From: Saccharibacillus soli
GTDB taxonomy: Bacteria; Bacillota; Bacilli; Paenibacillales; Paenibacillaceae
Direction: 5' to 3'
NCBI GenBank assembly: GCA_002189105.1
Contig: NIOB01000005.1
Span: forward strand, 186,001 to 250,000
DNA length: 64,000 nt
Shown: positions 52,963 through 61,234 of the stretch, piece by piece
Layout of the letters: each line of letters starts with the position of its first letter
Position numbering within the stretch: the stretch's first letter is position 1
Position numbers and translations under genes: made by a program
Notes under the pieces: model-generated
What the model was told of the DNA's origin: nothing
Seen by the model: only the letters and a program-made list of their open reading frames with translations
Databases searched by the model: none

Positions 52963-53400
52963 ATGAAGCAGCGCATGAACATGCAGCAGGTTCTTCCCGA
53001 CGTGTACAAAAAAATGCTGGAACTTGAAATGACCATTGCCTCAACCGGCCTGAACCCAACCACACTGGAGCTGATTAAGATTCGTGCCTCCCAGATTAAC
53101 GGCTGCGCCTTCTGCCTGAACATGCACACCCAGGATGCGCGGAAACAGGGCGAGAGCGAAGCGCGGATTCATGTGCTTCCCGCCTGGCGCGAAGCACCTT
53201 TCTACAGTGAAGAAGAACGGGCAGTACTTGCTCTGACAGAGGCGGTAACCCGATTGGACGGACACGGTGTACCGGATGAGATCTATGAGCAGGCTCTGCG
53301 TTATTACGGGCAAGAAGGTACGGCTGCGCTGATTATGGCTCTTGTCGCCATCAATGGCTGGAATCGTATTGCCATCTCAACGCGCCTGATGCCAAGCTAA
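52963..53400 (+). CDS. Carboxymuconolactone decarboxylase/AhpD-like protein
   Basis: 145 residues. The active-site motif CAFCLNMHTQDARKQGE gives Cys48, Cys51 and His55, the redox CxxC-x3-H of AhpD-like alkylhydroperoxidases. A second helical half follows (FYSEEERAVLALTEAVT). Probably a thiol peroxidase or disulphide-handling protein in the cytoplasm; real AhpD partners (AhpC, dihydrolipoamide enzymes) are not adjacent. The start ATG 52963 follows AAAGGAG at 11 bases. Confidence 0.9.
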   Translation: MKQRMNMQQVLPDVYKKMLELEMTIASTGLNPTTLELIKIRASQINGCAFCLNMHTQDARKQGESEARIHVLPAWREAPFYSEEERAVLALTEAVTRLDGHGVPDEIYEQALRYYGQEGTAALIMALVAINGWNRIAISTRLMPS

Positions 53401-53542
53401 CGATTTTCGCAAAAATCGACTCGATTGACGGTTGGGTTGGCAGCCTGACGCTCCTTGCGGTCATCCGTTGGTTACAGGGATGAACCCGCCCTGGCATTTG
53501 GGCGAACCTCGTCTATACGCCCTAGCGTTTTAACCCCGGCTC

Positions 53543-53551
53543 TGGTATAGT
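53543..53551 (+). promoter_or_regulatory. Extended -10 promoter of the RluA-family gene
   Basis: TGGTATAGT, an extended -10 (TGnTATAGT) with a poor -35 17 bases upstream (TAGCGT). It lies about 95 bases before the start codon. Confidence 0.5.
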
Positions 53552-53644
53552 GAACACGGCGCAACCGGCAGGGAAACCCCGATTTTACTGACTTGTTCAC
53601 CGTGTTCGCCGTAGATCTTTTCCCAGAATGGAGTTCATCCGATC

Positions 53645-54634
53645 ATGGCTTATACCAATAAACGTCCGGGCGGCAAGAAACGTCGTCCCGACTCCCAAAA
53701 AGACCATTCCTATGCGGCAAGAGAAGAAGCACGCCGCGCAAAAGTTGAAGCGCAGGAGCGCAGTTTTACCGTGAAAGAAGACGCTGAACTGCTTGCCTTT
53801 CTGCTTGGCGCACTCAGCGGCATGGGTCGCAACTCGGTCAAATCCGTACTGTCCCATGGACAGGTACGCGTAGATGGCGTTCCCGTCACCCGTCACAATC
53901 ACGAACTGAAGCCCGGCCAGACGGTCGTTGTGGGCAAAGAACGTGCCAAACCCAAAGTTACGCTGAGAGGCCTGCATATTCTTCATGAAGATGCGGATGT
54001 GATCGTCGTGCGCAAGGAAGCGGGTCTGCTGTCCATGTCTTCCTCCCGCGACGAAGAGAACACCGTGTACCGCCAGCTCATGGCCCACATTCGTCAGACG
54101 GATCAGCATGGACGCTTGTTCGCCCTACAGCTGCTCGAAAAAGACGCTTCCGGCGTCATGCTGCTCGCCCGTAACGAAGCGGCAAAGGATGCACTTCATG
54201 AACAATGGAATACCGGAACCGCCAAACAGTCGTATACCGTTCTGGTCGAAGGCAAGATCAAGAAGGAGTCCGACACCATCACTTCGTGGCTGCGCGAGAC
54301 CAAGACGCTCAAGATGTATGCCAGCAGCAAGCCGGGCGACGGCCTGAACGCTGTCTTGCACTATACGCTGATCCAGGCCAATGCCCAGATGTCGCTGCTG
54401 CAAGTCACGACAGAGACCAACCGCAAGAACCAGATCCGGGCGCAGTTTGAAGACATCGGACATCCTGTGGTGGGTGATAAAAAGTACGGTTCCACCCTGC
54501 GAAATCTCGGCCGACTGGGCCTGCATGTGCATGAACTCAGCTTCGTTCATCCTACCAGCGGCCAGAGAATGAAATTCGAGACGGATACGCCCAAAGTATT
54601 CCTTGCTCCCTTTAAGGAAAATGAGCAGGCCTAA
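53645..54634 (+). CDS. RluA-family pseudouridine synthase homologue with altered active site
   Basis: 329 residues. A Lys/Arg-rich N-terminus (1-40) is followed by an S4 RNA-binding domain (about 41-100) and an RluA catalytic fold (about 105-325). Motifs II and III are conserved (KQSYTVLVEG and NRKNQIRAQFEDIGHPVVGDKKYG). Motif I, normally HRLDxxTSG, reads Q162-L-L-E165-K-D-A-S-G, so the invariant catalytic Asp is Glu and the Arg before it is Leu. The protein may be inactive and bind RNA only, or have different chemistry. The start ATG 53645 follows GGAG. Stand-alone gene. Confidence 0.85.
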   Translation: MAYTNKRPGGKKRRPDSQKDHSYAAREEARRAKVEAQERSFTVKEDAELLAFLLGALSGMGRNSVKSVLSHGQVRVDGVPVTRHNHELKPGQTVVVGKERAKPKVTLRGLHILHEDADVIVVRKEAGLLSMSSSRDEENTVYRQLMAHIRQTDQHGRLFALQLLEKDASGVMLLARNEAAKDALHEQWNTGTAKQSYTVLVEGKIKKESDTITSWLRETKTLKMYASSKPGDGLNAVLHYTLIQANAQMSLLQVTTETNRKNQIRAQFEDIGHPVVGDKKYGSTLRNLGRLGLHVHELSFVHPTSGQRMKFETDTPKVFLAPFKENEQA

Positions 54635-54778
54635 CGCGGCATGAGGTCCATCCTCTCCCAGACAGCACGCGTTATCTGAGGATCTCGACTCTGTTTGCCG
54701 GATGATGAAGATCTGCCTGTGTATATACCAAACTTTCTGTTCACGAATGTGACGGACGACCGGTGGAAATGCCATCAA

Positions 54779-54816
54779 CAAAAAGTCACGCCTTTTTTCA
54801 GGGCGTGACTTTTTTG
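54779..54816. terminator. Terminator between the RluA-family gene and the converging gene
   Basis: AAAAGTCACGCC pairs with GGGCGTGACTTTTTT around a TTTTTTCA loop; A and T runs on both sides allow two-way use. Confidence 0.88.
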
Positions 54817-54898
54817 TGTGATGCGTTCGTGAGACCCTATTAGCCAAGCCTCTCTGCCTGCACCTGACTCTTATAAATGGCTTGAAGCGATCCACACT

Positions 54899-56542
54899 CT
54901 ACCGCGTATACTCGTCAAATGCCACTTCTTGCCCATCGATCTTCGCCTGCGCACTGCCGTCTTCATGCAGCCTCAACTCCAGACGGCGGCTGTGCAGGCT
55001 GCGATAGCTCACCCCGCCGCCATCTGAAGCAAAAGAAGGGGTTCGGCTTCGCATCAGCTCGGCGAAGGATTCCAGGTCTTCCACGTCGAGGCTCTCGGCT
55101 TCCTCTACACTGGCGGCTTCCACAACGACAGCCGGATGCTCGCCGCTGCTGCGCACGTTCACCCGATCCGGCAGCTCCTCAACTTCATAATCATGCCGCA
55201 GATAGACAGCGAGATACACACCGGCGACCAGCCCAAACAGCGCCCGCTGTTCCTTGATCCATTCACCTGCGGGCAGCACACCCACAATCGTCGAATCTTC
55301 GCCTTGAGGAATGGCATAGGCAGCCAGCACCGCGCTGCGATCCGGCAGAATCTTCGCATAAGGACTTTCATGACGCAGATCGCCTTCTCTGTACCCCTGC
55401 CCTGGATGAATAAAATAAGCCTGATTGACGCTGCTGCCCAGTTCGTAAGATAGCGGAAGCGTAATATCCCAGCGGTGCTGTTCGTTATCGAACTCTTCGG
55501 ATCGTTCCCACATCCCGCCTGCTGCATAGGCATCCGTCAGATACGCATAGCTGTGCAGTTCCCGGTCTGATCCATCTTCCTGCGGTTTGAGAATCTTCTT
55601 CTTGACCTCCATCGGCACCAGGCGATCCATGGCGGCGCGGCGAACCGCTTCCGGCGCTTCGTAGTACAGGAAGCCCGCATATTCGGCGCGTGCAAGTTTT
55701 GGCGGCAGACGGAAATCTCCATACTGCAAATAGTCAAAAGCTGCATTGCCATCTCTTGGCGCATCCGTCTCCAGCCCCCGCGCATGCGGGCCTGCCCAGG
55801 CCCCCCCAATGTAGTGCAGGGAGCGCTCGCTCCACAGGTAATCCAGCATAGCGTTCAGATCGGCTGTGATGTCTTCATCATCCAGCAGCAGACGGGCGCA
55901 GGTGAACGCCTGTATCCAATGCCAGAACCACGGCTGCGAACCGTATTCGTGCATGCCCCGCGATCGGACGCGCTCTAACAGCGCTTTGAGTGAGCAGCGG
56001 CCGTCTTCCAGCAGTTCGTCGTCGCCATAGAACGACCCAAACAGCAGCTTGGCCGCGGTATACTTGGCCTCGTGATGCCCGTACTCCCGCAGCGGCCGAT
56101 CATAGAATCGGCCGTCATAGATCGCCTGTAGTGCCGCCTCGAATCGGGCGCCCAGCTCCTGCGGCAGAGACTCGCCGCAGCGCTCGAAGAAATACAGCAT
56201 CAAGCTGCCCATCAATTCGACGGGCAGCGGATGCGGCTCCGCCTGGTCGGGATTGTCACCGAGATTCAGCGGCCAATGGCTGTAAGTCCCGCTGTCCCCG
56301 CGGCGGTCCTGAAGATCCAATACGCGGCCCAATACGGCTTCCGCCGTGCTTTTGGCCTGCTCGCGGTCAAACCGGACCTTGATCTCCGGGTCCGACGCCG
56401 CCGCATACAGATACGACGCGTAATAAAAGTTATGGCGAATATCATCATGGAACCATAGTCCGCTCGGCAGCAGCTCCTGAGCTGCCGCCTGTGCAGCGAC
56501 TTTACCAACTACCTGTCGGCTTCTCTTTTCGACCGTCAACAT
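54899..56542 (-). CDS. Uncharacterised protein, probable alpha-helical toroid fold
   Basis: 547 residues if started at ATG 56542 (12 bases after GGGAGAGG); ATG 56554 is possible. Longer starts would run into the neighbouring gene. The first 330 residues are rich in aromatic and acidic helices (HNFYYASYLYAAA, YSHWPLNLGDNP, GSQPWFWHWIQAF), suggesting an (alpha/alpha) barrel as in glycoside-active or heparinase-like proteins. A beta-rich C-terminal part (about 370-547) follows. No signal peptide, so cytoplasmic. I do not recognise a family and assign no reaction. It lies downstream of a 178-residue unknown gene on the same strand. Confidence 0.6.
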   Translation of the reverse strand: MLTVEKRSRQVVGKVAAQAAAQELLPSGLWFHDDIRHNFYYASYLYAAASDPEIKVRFDREQAKSTAEAVLGRVLDLQDRRGDSGTYSHWPLNLGDNPDQAEPHPLPVELMGSLMLYFFERCGESLPQELGARFEAALQAIYDGRFYDRPLREYGHHEAKYTAAKLLFGSFYGDDELLEDGRCSLKALLERVRSRGMHEYGSQPWFWHWIQAFTCARLLLDDEDITADLNAMLDYLWSERSLHYIGGAWAGPHARGLETDAPRDGNAAFDYLQYGDFRLPPKLARAEYAGFLYYEAPEAVRRAAMDRLVPMEVKKKILKPQEDGSDRELHSYAYLTDAYAAGGMWERSEEFDNEQHRWDITLPLSYELGSSVNQAYFIHPGQGYREGDLRHESPYAKILPDRSAVLAAYAIPQGEDSTIVGVLPAGEWIKEQRALFGLVAGVYLAVYLRHDYEVEELPDRVNVRSSGEHPAVVVEAASVEEAESLDVEDLESFAELMRSRTPSFASDGGGVSYRSLHSRRLELRLHEDGSAQAKIDGQEVAFDEYTR

Positions 56543-56616
56543 GATCGCTTTCATCCTCTCCCAGCCGTTCTTCCTTCTCGGGATGAAGGCTGTATGCCTC
56601 ATCATTTCGATTTGAT

Positions 56617-57153
56617 TTATGGAGTAATAAAGGGCTGCTGTTCCGGCAGACCCGCTGCAAAATCCCGCGCACATGCTTCCAGCAGCAGGCAGAATGAACG
56701 GTTATGCCGGATGTAAAAGGACGACAGATCGTAGCGGCGGCGCTGTGGTTCCCAGACCACCAGAATCCGGCGCCCCATTCGGCGCAGGGCGTAATCCACA
56801 AAGGGTCGCGTCTGGGTTCCCTCGTGCAGCGTGACATACGCATACAGAGAATGATCTTCCGGCTCGTCCAGCATACTGACGCCCGCACAGGAAAATTCCG
56901 TGCGTACGCCTGCGGCGTTCAGCAGCCTCAGGCACTCATACAGCTCCGCGTCCACTTCTTCGCCCTCGAACATCCGCGTGCGTTTGGGCACAAGAGTTTT
57001 CTTCTCGCGTTCTGCCCATACCGCCAGTTCCTCGCGGCGCTTGATCCACAGCGGTCGATCCTGCTCGCTCAGCACCACTTCTTCGATTCGTTCGCTGTCC
57101 AACACATCCCTCTCCCATTTCCAGCAGTTCGCCCCATGCAGCTGCTCATTCAC
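56617..57153 (-). CDS. Uncharacterised protein, 178 residues
   Basis: Soluble protein. It begins with a charged helical region (about 15-65), followed by a compact alpha/beta part with LLNAAGVRTEFSCAGVSM at about 75-95 and YAYVTLHEG. The GVRTEFSCAG segment looks like an active or binding loop, but I cannot name the family. The start ATG 57153 has AAGG six bases upstream. It ends 75 bases before the next gene, and the two may be co-transcribed. Confidence 0.6.
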   Translation of the reverse strand: MNEQLHGANCWKWERDVLDSERIEEVVLSEQDRPLWIKRREELAVWAEREKKTLVPKRTRMFEGEEVDAELYECLRLLNAAGVRTEFSCAGVSMLDEPEDHSLYAYVTLHEGTQTRPFVDYALRRMGRRILVVWEPQRRRYDLSSFYIRHNRSFCLLLEACARDFAAGLPEQQPFITP

Positions 57154-57259
57154 TGCCTTAAGGCTTCCTGTCTATTGTGCTTCCTGTCTATTATGACATA
57201 ACTCATGGACTTCGTCGCATATCCAGATGGACACACCGCGCTTGAGAGCGGATCGATGT

Positions 57260-57898
57260 TCAATCCACACGTTCTGCGGAACGTTCGATGGCCTGCGTCA
57301 CTTCGTTCAAAGCGAGATTCTTCAGGCGTTCGGCTTGAAGCAGCAGCCGATCCGCCTGATCCCCGTAATCTTCCGCTTCCCGGCGATTCACGCAGGCAGG
57401 CAGATTGATCCGCACCGTCAGATAAGCGGAGCGAGCGGCTGCCTCGAACATGACGATGCCAATGCCCAGATCCGACAGCACATGCTCCCTTGTCGCCTGG
57501 GCGATGCCTCTCGCCTGCTGCAAGCCGCGTACACAGACCTCCATCAGTGCCAGCGGAACCTCGATGGTGCGCCGAACGGCCTGAACAAGCTGCTCATCCT
57601 GCGGTGAATCCGCAGCTTCGCTTGCCTTCAGATAAGCTGCAAAGCTCTGCATATCGTCCGACATCAGCCGTTCGCACTGCGCCGCGATGTCCTTCATCTC
57701 CTGCTCGGCTTCGTCGATGCGTTCCCGTTGGTCAGGCGTACGCTCCCGATGCGATAGAGTAGCTGCCATTGCCGTCATCGCCGAGCCAAGAGCAGCGGCC
57801 AGTGCCGACGTACTGCCTCCTCCCGGCGTTGCTTTCACACTGCCAGCCCGTTCCACGAATTCGCGGATGGTAAAGTCCCAGGGCGTATGTTCAGTCAT
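57260..57898 (-). CDS. Cyclodeaminase/cyclohydrolase family protein (FTCD_C, FchA-like)
   Basis: 212 residues from ATG 57898, seven bases after AAGGAGG. The family signature FVERAGSVKATPGGGSTSALAAALGSAM opens an all-helical fold. It is similar in length to stand-alone methenyltetrahydrofolate cyclohydrolase FchA and to the C-terminal half of formiminotransferase-cyclodeaminase, so a folate one-carbon step is likely. No histidine-degradation or other folate genes are adjacent, so the exact reaction is uncertain. Confidence 0.85.
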   Translation of the reverse strand: MTEHTPWDFTIREFVERAGSVKATPGGGSTSALAAALGSAMTAMAATLSHRERTPDQRERIDEAEQEMKDIAAQCERLMSDDMQSFAAYLKASEAADSPQDEQLVQAVRRTIEVPLALMEVCVRGLQQARGIAQATREHVLSDLGIGIVMFEAAARSAYLTVRINLPACVNRREAEDYGDQADRLLLQAERLKNLALNEVTQAIERSAERVD

Positions 57899-58136
57899 GA
57901 TCGTTCCTCCTTTTTTTCTGCCTACAGCTTGTTGTTTCCTCTCTCCCATTACCCAAAGCGATTCAAGGTTCAAATCAAAGTGTTCAAGTCGTGGATGATT
58001 CAGTATTCCCGAACCCTTTGAACGTCTGCCCCTTATTTCTTGGATTTTTTTAACTGGTAAAGAAAGGCTTTATCCACTAAACTAGCGAATAATCCGCTGT
58101 TCAATTTTCGCATATCGTAAAAAGGAGGTTGTCATT

Positions 58137-59042
58137 CTGCTAAAGAGGCTGCTTCGATTTCTGGGGATCACCCTGTCCGCCCTGCTCCTCGTCTCTCTGA
58201 TTGCTTTGATTCCTCGCAGCTTTAACGTGACGGTCACCTCTACCTACTGGATGGTTCCTGACGGAAGCCTGGACTGGAAAGCCTATGGCCAGAGCATCCG
58301 TTCCTTTGCGTCAGAGCTATTTCAGCAGGGCTCGCTTGGCGTGACCCGCTACGGCGAACCGGTGGGACCCGTCGTGTTAAAAGCGTTGCTGCTAAGTTTG
58401 CCTGTCATCTTGGGAGCTCTGCTCACAGGCTTCCTGCTGGGAATTCCAAAAGGCATGCTGGACTACGCGCTCTCTCGCACCCGTCTGTCCATGCTCGGAA
58501 GCGGCATAACCTGGATCATGCAGGCGCTGCCTGACTTTTTCATTCTGCTGCTCGTTCGCCGGACGCTGATTCACCATCCCAAATGGGGCATCCAGTTTTT
58601 CAATCAGCAGGGTTGGGAGTCTTTTGTGATTCCAACTGCAATTGCGGCTATTTATCCGATCTTCTATATCGCCAGAGTAACCTCCGCGGCAATCGCTTCC
58701 GAAGAAGGCAAACTCTACATCCAGACCGCACGAGCCAAAGGCCTTCCGGAACATCTCGTATTTACTCGCCATGTGATGGCGAATACTCTGGGACGTGTGC
58801 TCACCCATTTCATGCCGATCGGCGTCTATATTTTGTCCAGTCTGCTGTTGATTGAAGCCCTTCGTAATATGCCGGGTGCAGCCTACCGGATGTTCCAGGC
58901 GATTGATTACAACAAAGTCTCGGCTTCGACCGGGAATGTGGAACCTGGCGTCATCATCGGGATCGCATTTGGTTTTATGCTGCTGGCCCAGCTCTTTCAC
59001 TTGATCGGATACCTCGCACGCAGACGCATGTCGCTTCATTAG
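58137..59042 (+). CDS. DppB-type ABC transporter permease (apparent CTG start)
   Basis: 301 residues if read from CTG 58137, eight bases after AAAGGAGG. The frame then begins M-LKRLLRFLGITLSALLL, the usual first membrane helix of DppB/OppB permeases. ATT at 58134 is the other option. The first standard codon in frame (TTG 58206) has no ribosome site and would remove that helix. Five or six membrane segments follow, with the EAA-type loop ARAKGLPEHLVFTRHVMANTL. It pairs with the permease at 59117. No binding protein or ATPase gene is adjacent, so the substrate is unknown. Confidence 0.8.
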   Translation: MLKRLLRFLGITLSALLLVSLIALIPRSFNVTVTSTYWMVPDGSLDWKAYGQSIRSFASELFQQGSLGVTRYGEPVGPVVLKALLLSLPVILGALLTGFLLGIPKGMLDYALSRTRLSMLGSGITWIMQALPDFFILLLVRRTLIHHPKWGIQFFNQQGWESFVIPTAIAAIYPIFYIARVTSAAIASEEGKLYIQTARAKGLPEHLVFTRHVMANTLGRVLTHFMPIGVYILSSLLLIEALRNMPGAAYRMFQAIDYNKVSASTGNVEPGVIIGIAFGFMLLAQLFHLIGYLARRRMSLH

Positions 59043-59116
59043 ACAGCAGACAGAACAGATCCGTCGAGAGATGAGAGGCACCGGAAAGCAAGATGCGTCA
59101 GAAAGGAGCTTCGCTT

Positions 59117-60010
59117 ATGAAAAAGAATGTCATGCTGTGGATTGGCGGCTCCATGCTGATTCTCTTGTTTGCAACTGCCCTGCTCGGCCCATACCTGCCT
59201 TTCATCGACGCAGACCTGAAGGCAGAGCGTTTCCGTATGGAAAACGGTCACCTGATCCAGGCTCCTTATGATTTTTCTCCCAAAAATCCGCTTGGCTCCA
59301 GCAAATTTGGCGTCGATAATCTCAGCCGGATCGTGGTTGGGGCAAGAGAAACGCTGTTGATCGTGTTCGCCGTCTCTTTGCTCCGCTATGTTATCGGGAT
59401 TCCCCTGGGTCTCCTGGCAGAACGAAAAAAAGGCTTCGCCCGTGCCCTGCTCGGCTGGCTAAATGGAGTATTCACGTCCGTGCCTACTCTGTTGATGACC
59501 GTGCTGCTGGCAGCCGTACCGTTCTTCCTCTTTTCTTCCGGACGGCTATATTGGATGATTGCCATCATGGCTCTCGTCGAAGTCGGGCGCGTCGGCTATA
59601 TTGTCCAGCAGCAGGCCGCATCGATCACCCGGGAATCGTATACGGAAGCGGGGCGTGCGTTGGGACTTAGACCGATACGGCTGTTAAAAGCTTATTACAT
59701 TCCCGCCCTGCTGCCGGAGATGATCGTCAATTTCTGTCTGGATCTTGGCAAGGTGCTGGTGCTGATCGGACAGCTTGGCGTATTAACCGTGTATCTCAAC
59801 CCCGGTTCTGCTGAAGCTGGACTCAACAACGAATTTGAATTTGTGAACACAGCCAACGACTGGGGTTCGATGATCTCCGATCACATTCCCGACATGAATA
59901 CCGGACATTTCGGCTCCATTCTGGTCCCCATTATTGCCATTGTTTATGCCGTATTTGCCTTTAGTTTGTTTGGAGAAGGGCTTCGCCGACTTCAAAAAGA
60001 TCAATCCTAA
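59117..60010 (+). CDS. DppC-type ABC transporter permease
   Basis: 297 residues from ATG 59117, eight bases after AAAGGAG; the longer frame lacks a site. An N-terminal membrane helix is followed by a periplasm-facing segment (YDFSPKNPLGSSKFGVDNLSRIVVGARETL, split here only as a description of the DppC landmark) and four or five helices, with the EAA loop EAGRALGLRPIRLLKAYYIP. It is the partner of the permease 75 bases upstream. ATPases may be encoded elsewhere. Confidence 0.85.
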   Translation: MKKNVMLWIGGSMLILLFATALLGPYLPFIDADLKAERFRMENGHLIQAPYDFSPKNPLGSSKFGVDNLSRIVVGARETLLIVFAVSLLRYVIGIPLGLLAERKKGFARALLGWLNGVFTSVPTLLMTVLLAAVPFFLFSSGRLYWMIAIMALVEVGRVGYIVQQQAASITRESYTEAGRALGLRPIRLLKAYYIPALLPEMIVNFCLDLGKVLVLIGQLGVLTVYLNPGSAEAGLNNEFEFVNTANDWGSMISDHIPDMNTGHFGSILVPIIAIVYAVFAFSLFGEGLRRLQKDQS

Positions 60011-60085
60011 GTGGACGAGTCATGTTATGATAAATTGGAACGTTATCGCTTTCTTCAATTACATGAACCGGGAGTGGATTTATTC

Positions 60086-61078
60086 ATGATTCGATTCGGC
60101 ATGATCGGTACGAATTTTATTACGGAACGTTTTATCGACGCGGCGCGGCAAACGGACGGGATGGAACTAACGGCTATCTATTCGCGCACACCCCAGCGTG
60201 CAGAAGAGTTTGCCAGCCGTTATGGGATCGAGCTTACCTTTACGAGCCTCGATGAAATGGCCGCTTCGGACCGAATCGACGCCGTTTACATTGCCAGCCC
60301 CAACTCGCTGCATGCTGAACAGTCGATTCTATTCCTGAATAGCGGCAAGCATGTCCTATGCGAAAAGCCCATGGCTTCCAATGCGCAGGAAGTTCGTGAG
60401 ATGTTTGCTGCGGCTGAGCAAAGCGGAGTCGTGCTGATGGAAGCAGTCAAGACAACGCTGCTGCCCGCCTTCCGCCTGCTGCGCGAGAATCTGCACAAGA
60501 TCGGAACGATTCGCCGCTATTTTGCCAACTACGGCCAATATTCTTCCCGTTATGATGCGTACAAAGAAGGCATGGTTCTTAACGCCTTCCGCCCGGAGTT
60601 TTCCAACGGAGCACTCATGGATCTGGGTCTATATTGTATCTACCCCATGGCGCTGTTATTCGGCAAACCCGAAGAAGTCAAGGCTTCGGCGTTTATGCTG
60701 GAATCCGGCGTGGATGGGGAAGGTACAGTCATTGCCCGTTATGACCAGATGGAAGCGGTCGCAAGTTTCTCCAAGATTACGGACTCCTATGTCCCTTCGG
60801 AGATTCAGGGAGAGCTGGGCAGCATCCTGATCGACAAGATTAGCGAACCCCGCAGCGTGCAGATTCGTTACCGGGATGGAAGCGTTGAAGACCTGAGCGA
60901 ACCGGCCGGCAAGCCGGTTATGAGCTATGAATTGCAGGAATTTGTCGATGTTGTCGCCTCGGGCGCCGCAGAATCTTCGGTCAATTCCAAGGCTTGCTCA
61001 CTGACAGCCGCTGAGATTATGGAAGAAGCCCGACGGCAGTTTGGCCTGGTCTATCCAGCCGACCGCAAATATTCATAA
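60086..61078 (+). CDS. Gfo/Idh/MocA family oxidoreductase
   Basis: NAD(P)-dependent sugar or inositol-type dehydrogenase family. 330 residues from ATG 60086, behind GGGAGTG. The N-terminal Rossmann fold starts IRFGMIGTNFITERF, with YIASPNSLHAEQ and the conserved CEKPMA containing the catalytic Lys. The C-terminal GFO_IDH domain has GALMDLGLYCIYP. The substrate is unknown. It lies 75 bases after the two permeases and could belong to their transcript. Confidence 0.9.
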   Translation: MIRFGMIGTNFITERFIDAARQTDGMELTAIYSRTPQRAEEFASRYGIELTFTSLDEMAASDRIDAVYIASPNSLHAEQSILFLNSGKHVLCEKPMASNAQEVREMFAAAEQSGVVLMEAVKTTLLPAFRLLRENLHKIGTIRRYFANYGQYSSRYDAYKEGMVLNAFRPEFSNGALMDLGLYCIYPMALLFGKPEEVKASAFMLESGVDGEGTVIARYDQMEAVASFSKITDSYVPSEIQGELGSILIDKISEPRSVQIRYRDGSVEDLSEPAGKPVMSYELQEFVDVVASGAAESSVNSKACSLTAAEIMEEARRQFGLVYPADRKYS

Positions 61079-61234
61079 GAAAAATATTCACAACAGAAAT
61101 AATCAAAAATTTGACTAATTTTTTCACTTCTTTTGCCTCTTTGTTAGAGTATGATGGTTGTGAGGAGTTTCACGTACTTTCCGTGATCTATCCCACGGCT
61201 GGGACTTCCACTCTAACGGGACGGTGAATGAACG

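Noticed and set aside
56543-56674. Longer N-terminus for the 547-residue unknown protein
   Set aside because: It would overlap the 178-residue gene and has no ribosome site; the segment reads as shadow sequence.
58206-58208. TTG as start of the first DppB-type permease
   Set aside because: It lacks a ribosome site and removes the conserved first membrane helix that is encoded in frame just upstream behind a strong Shine-Dalgarno.
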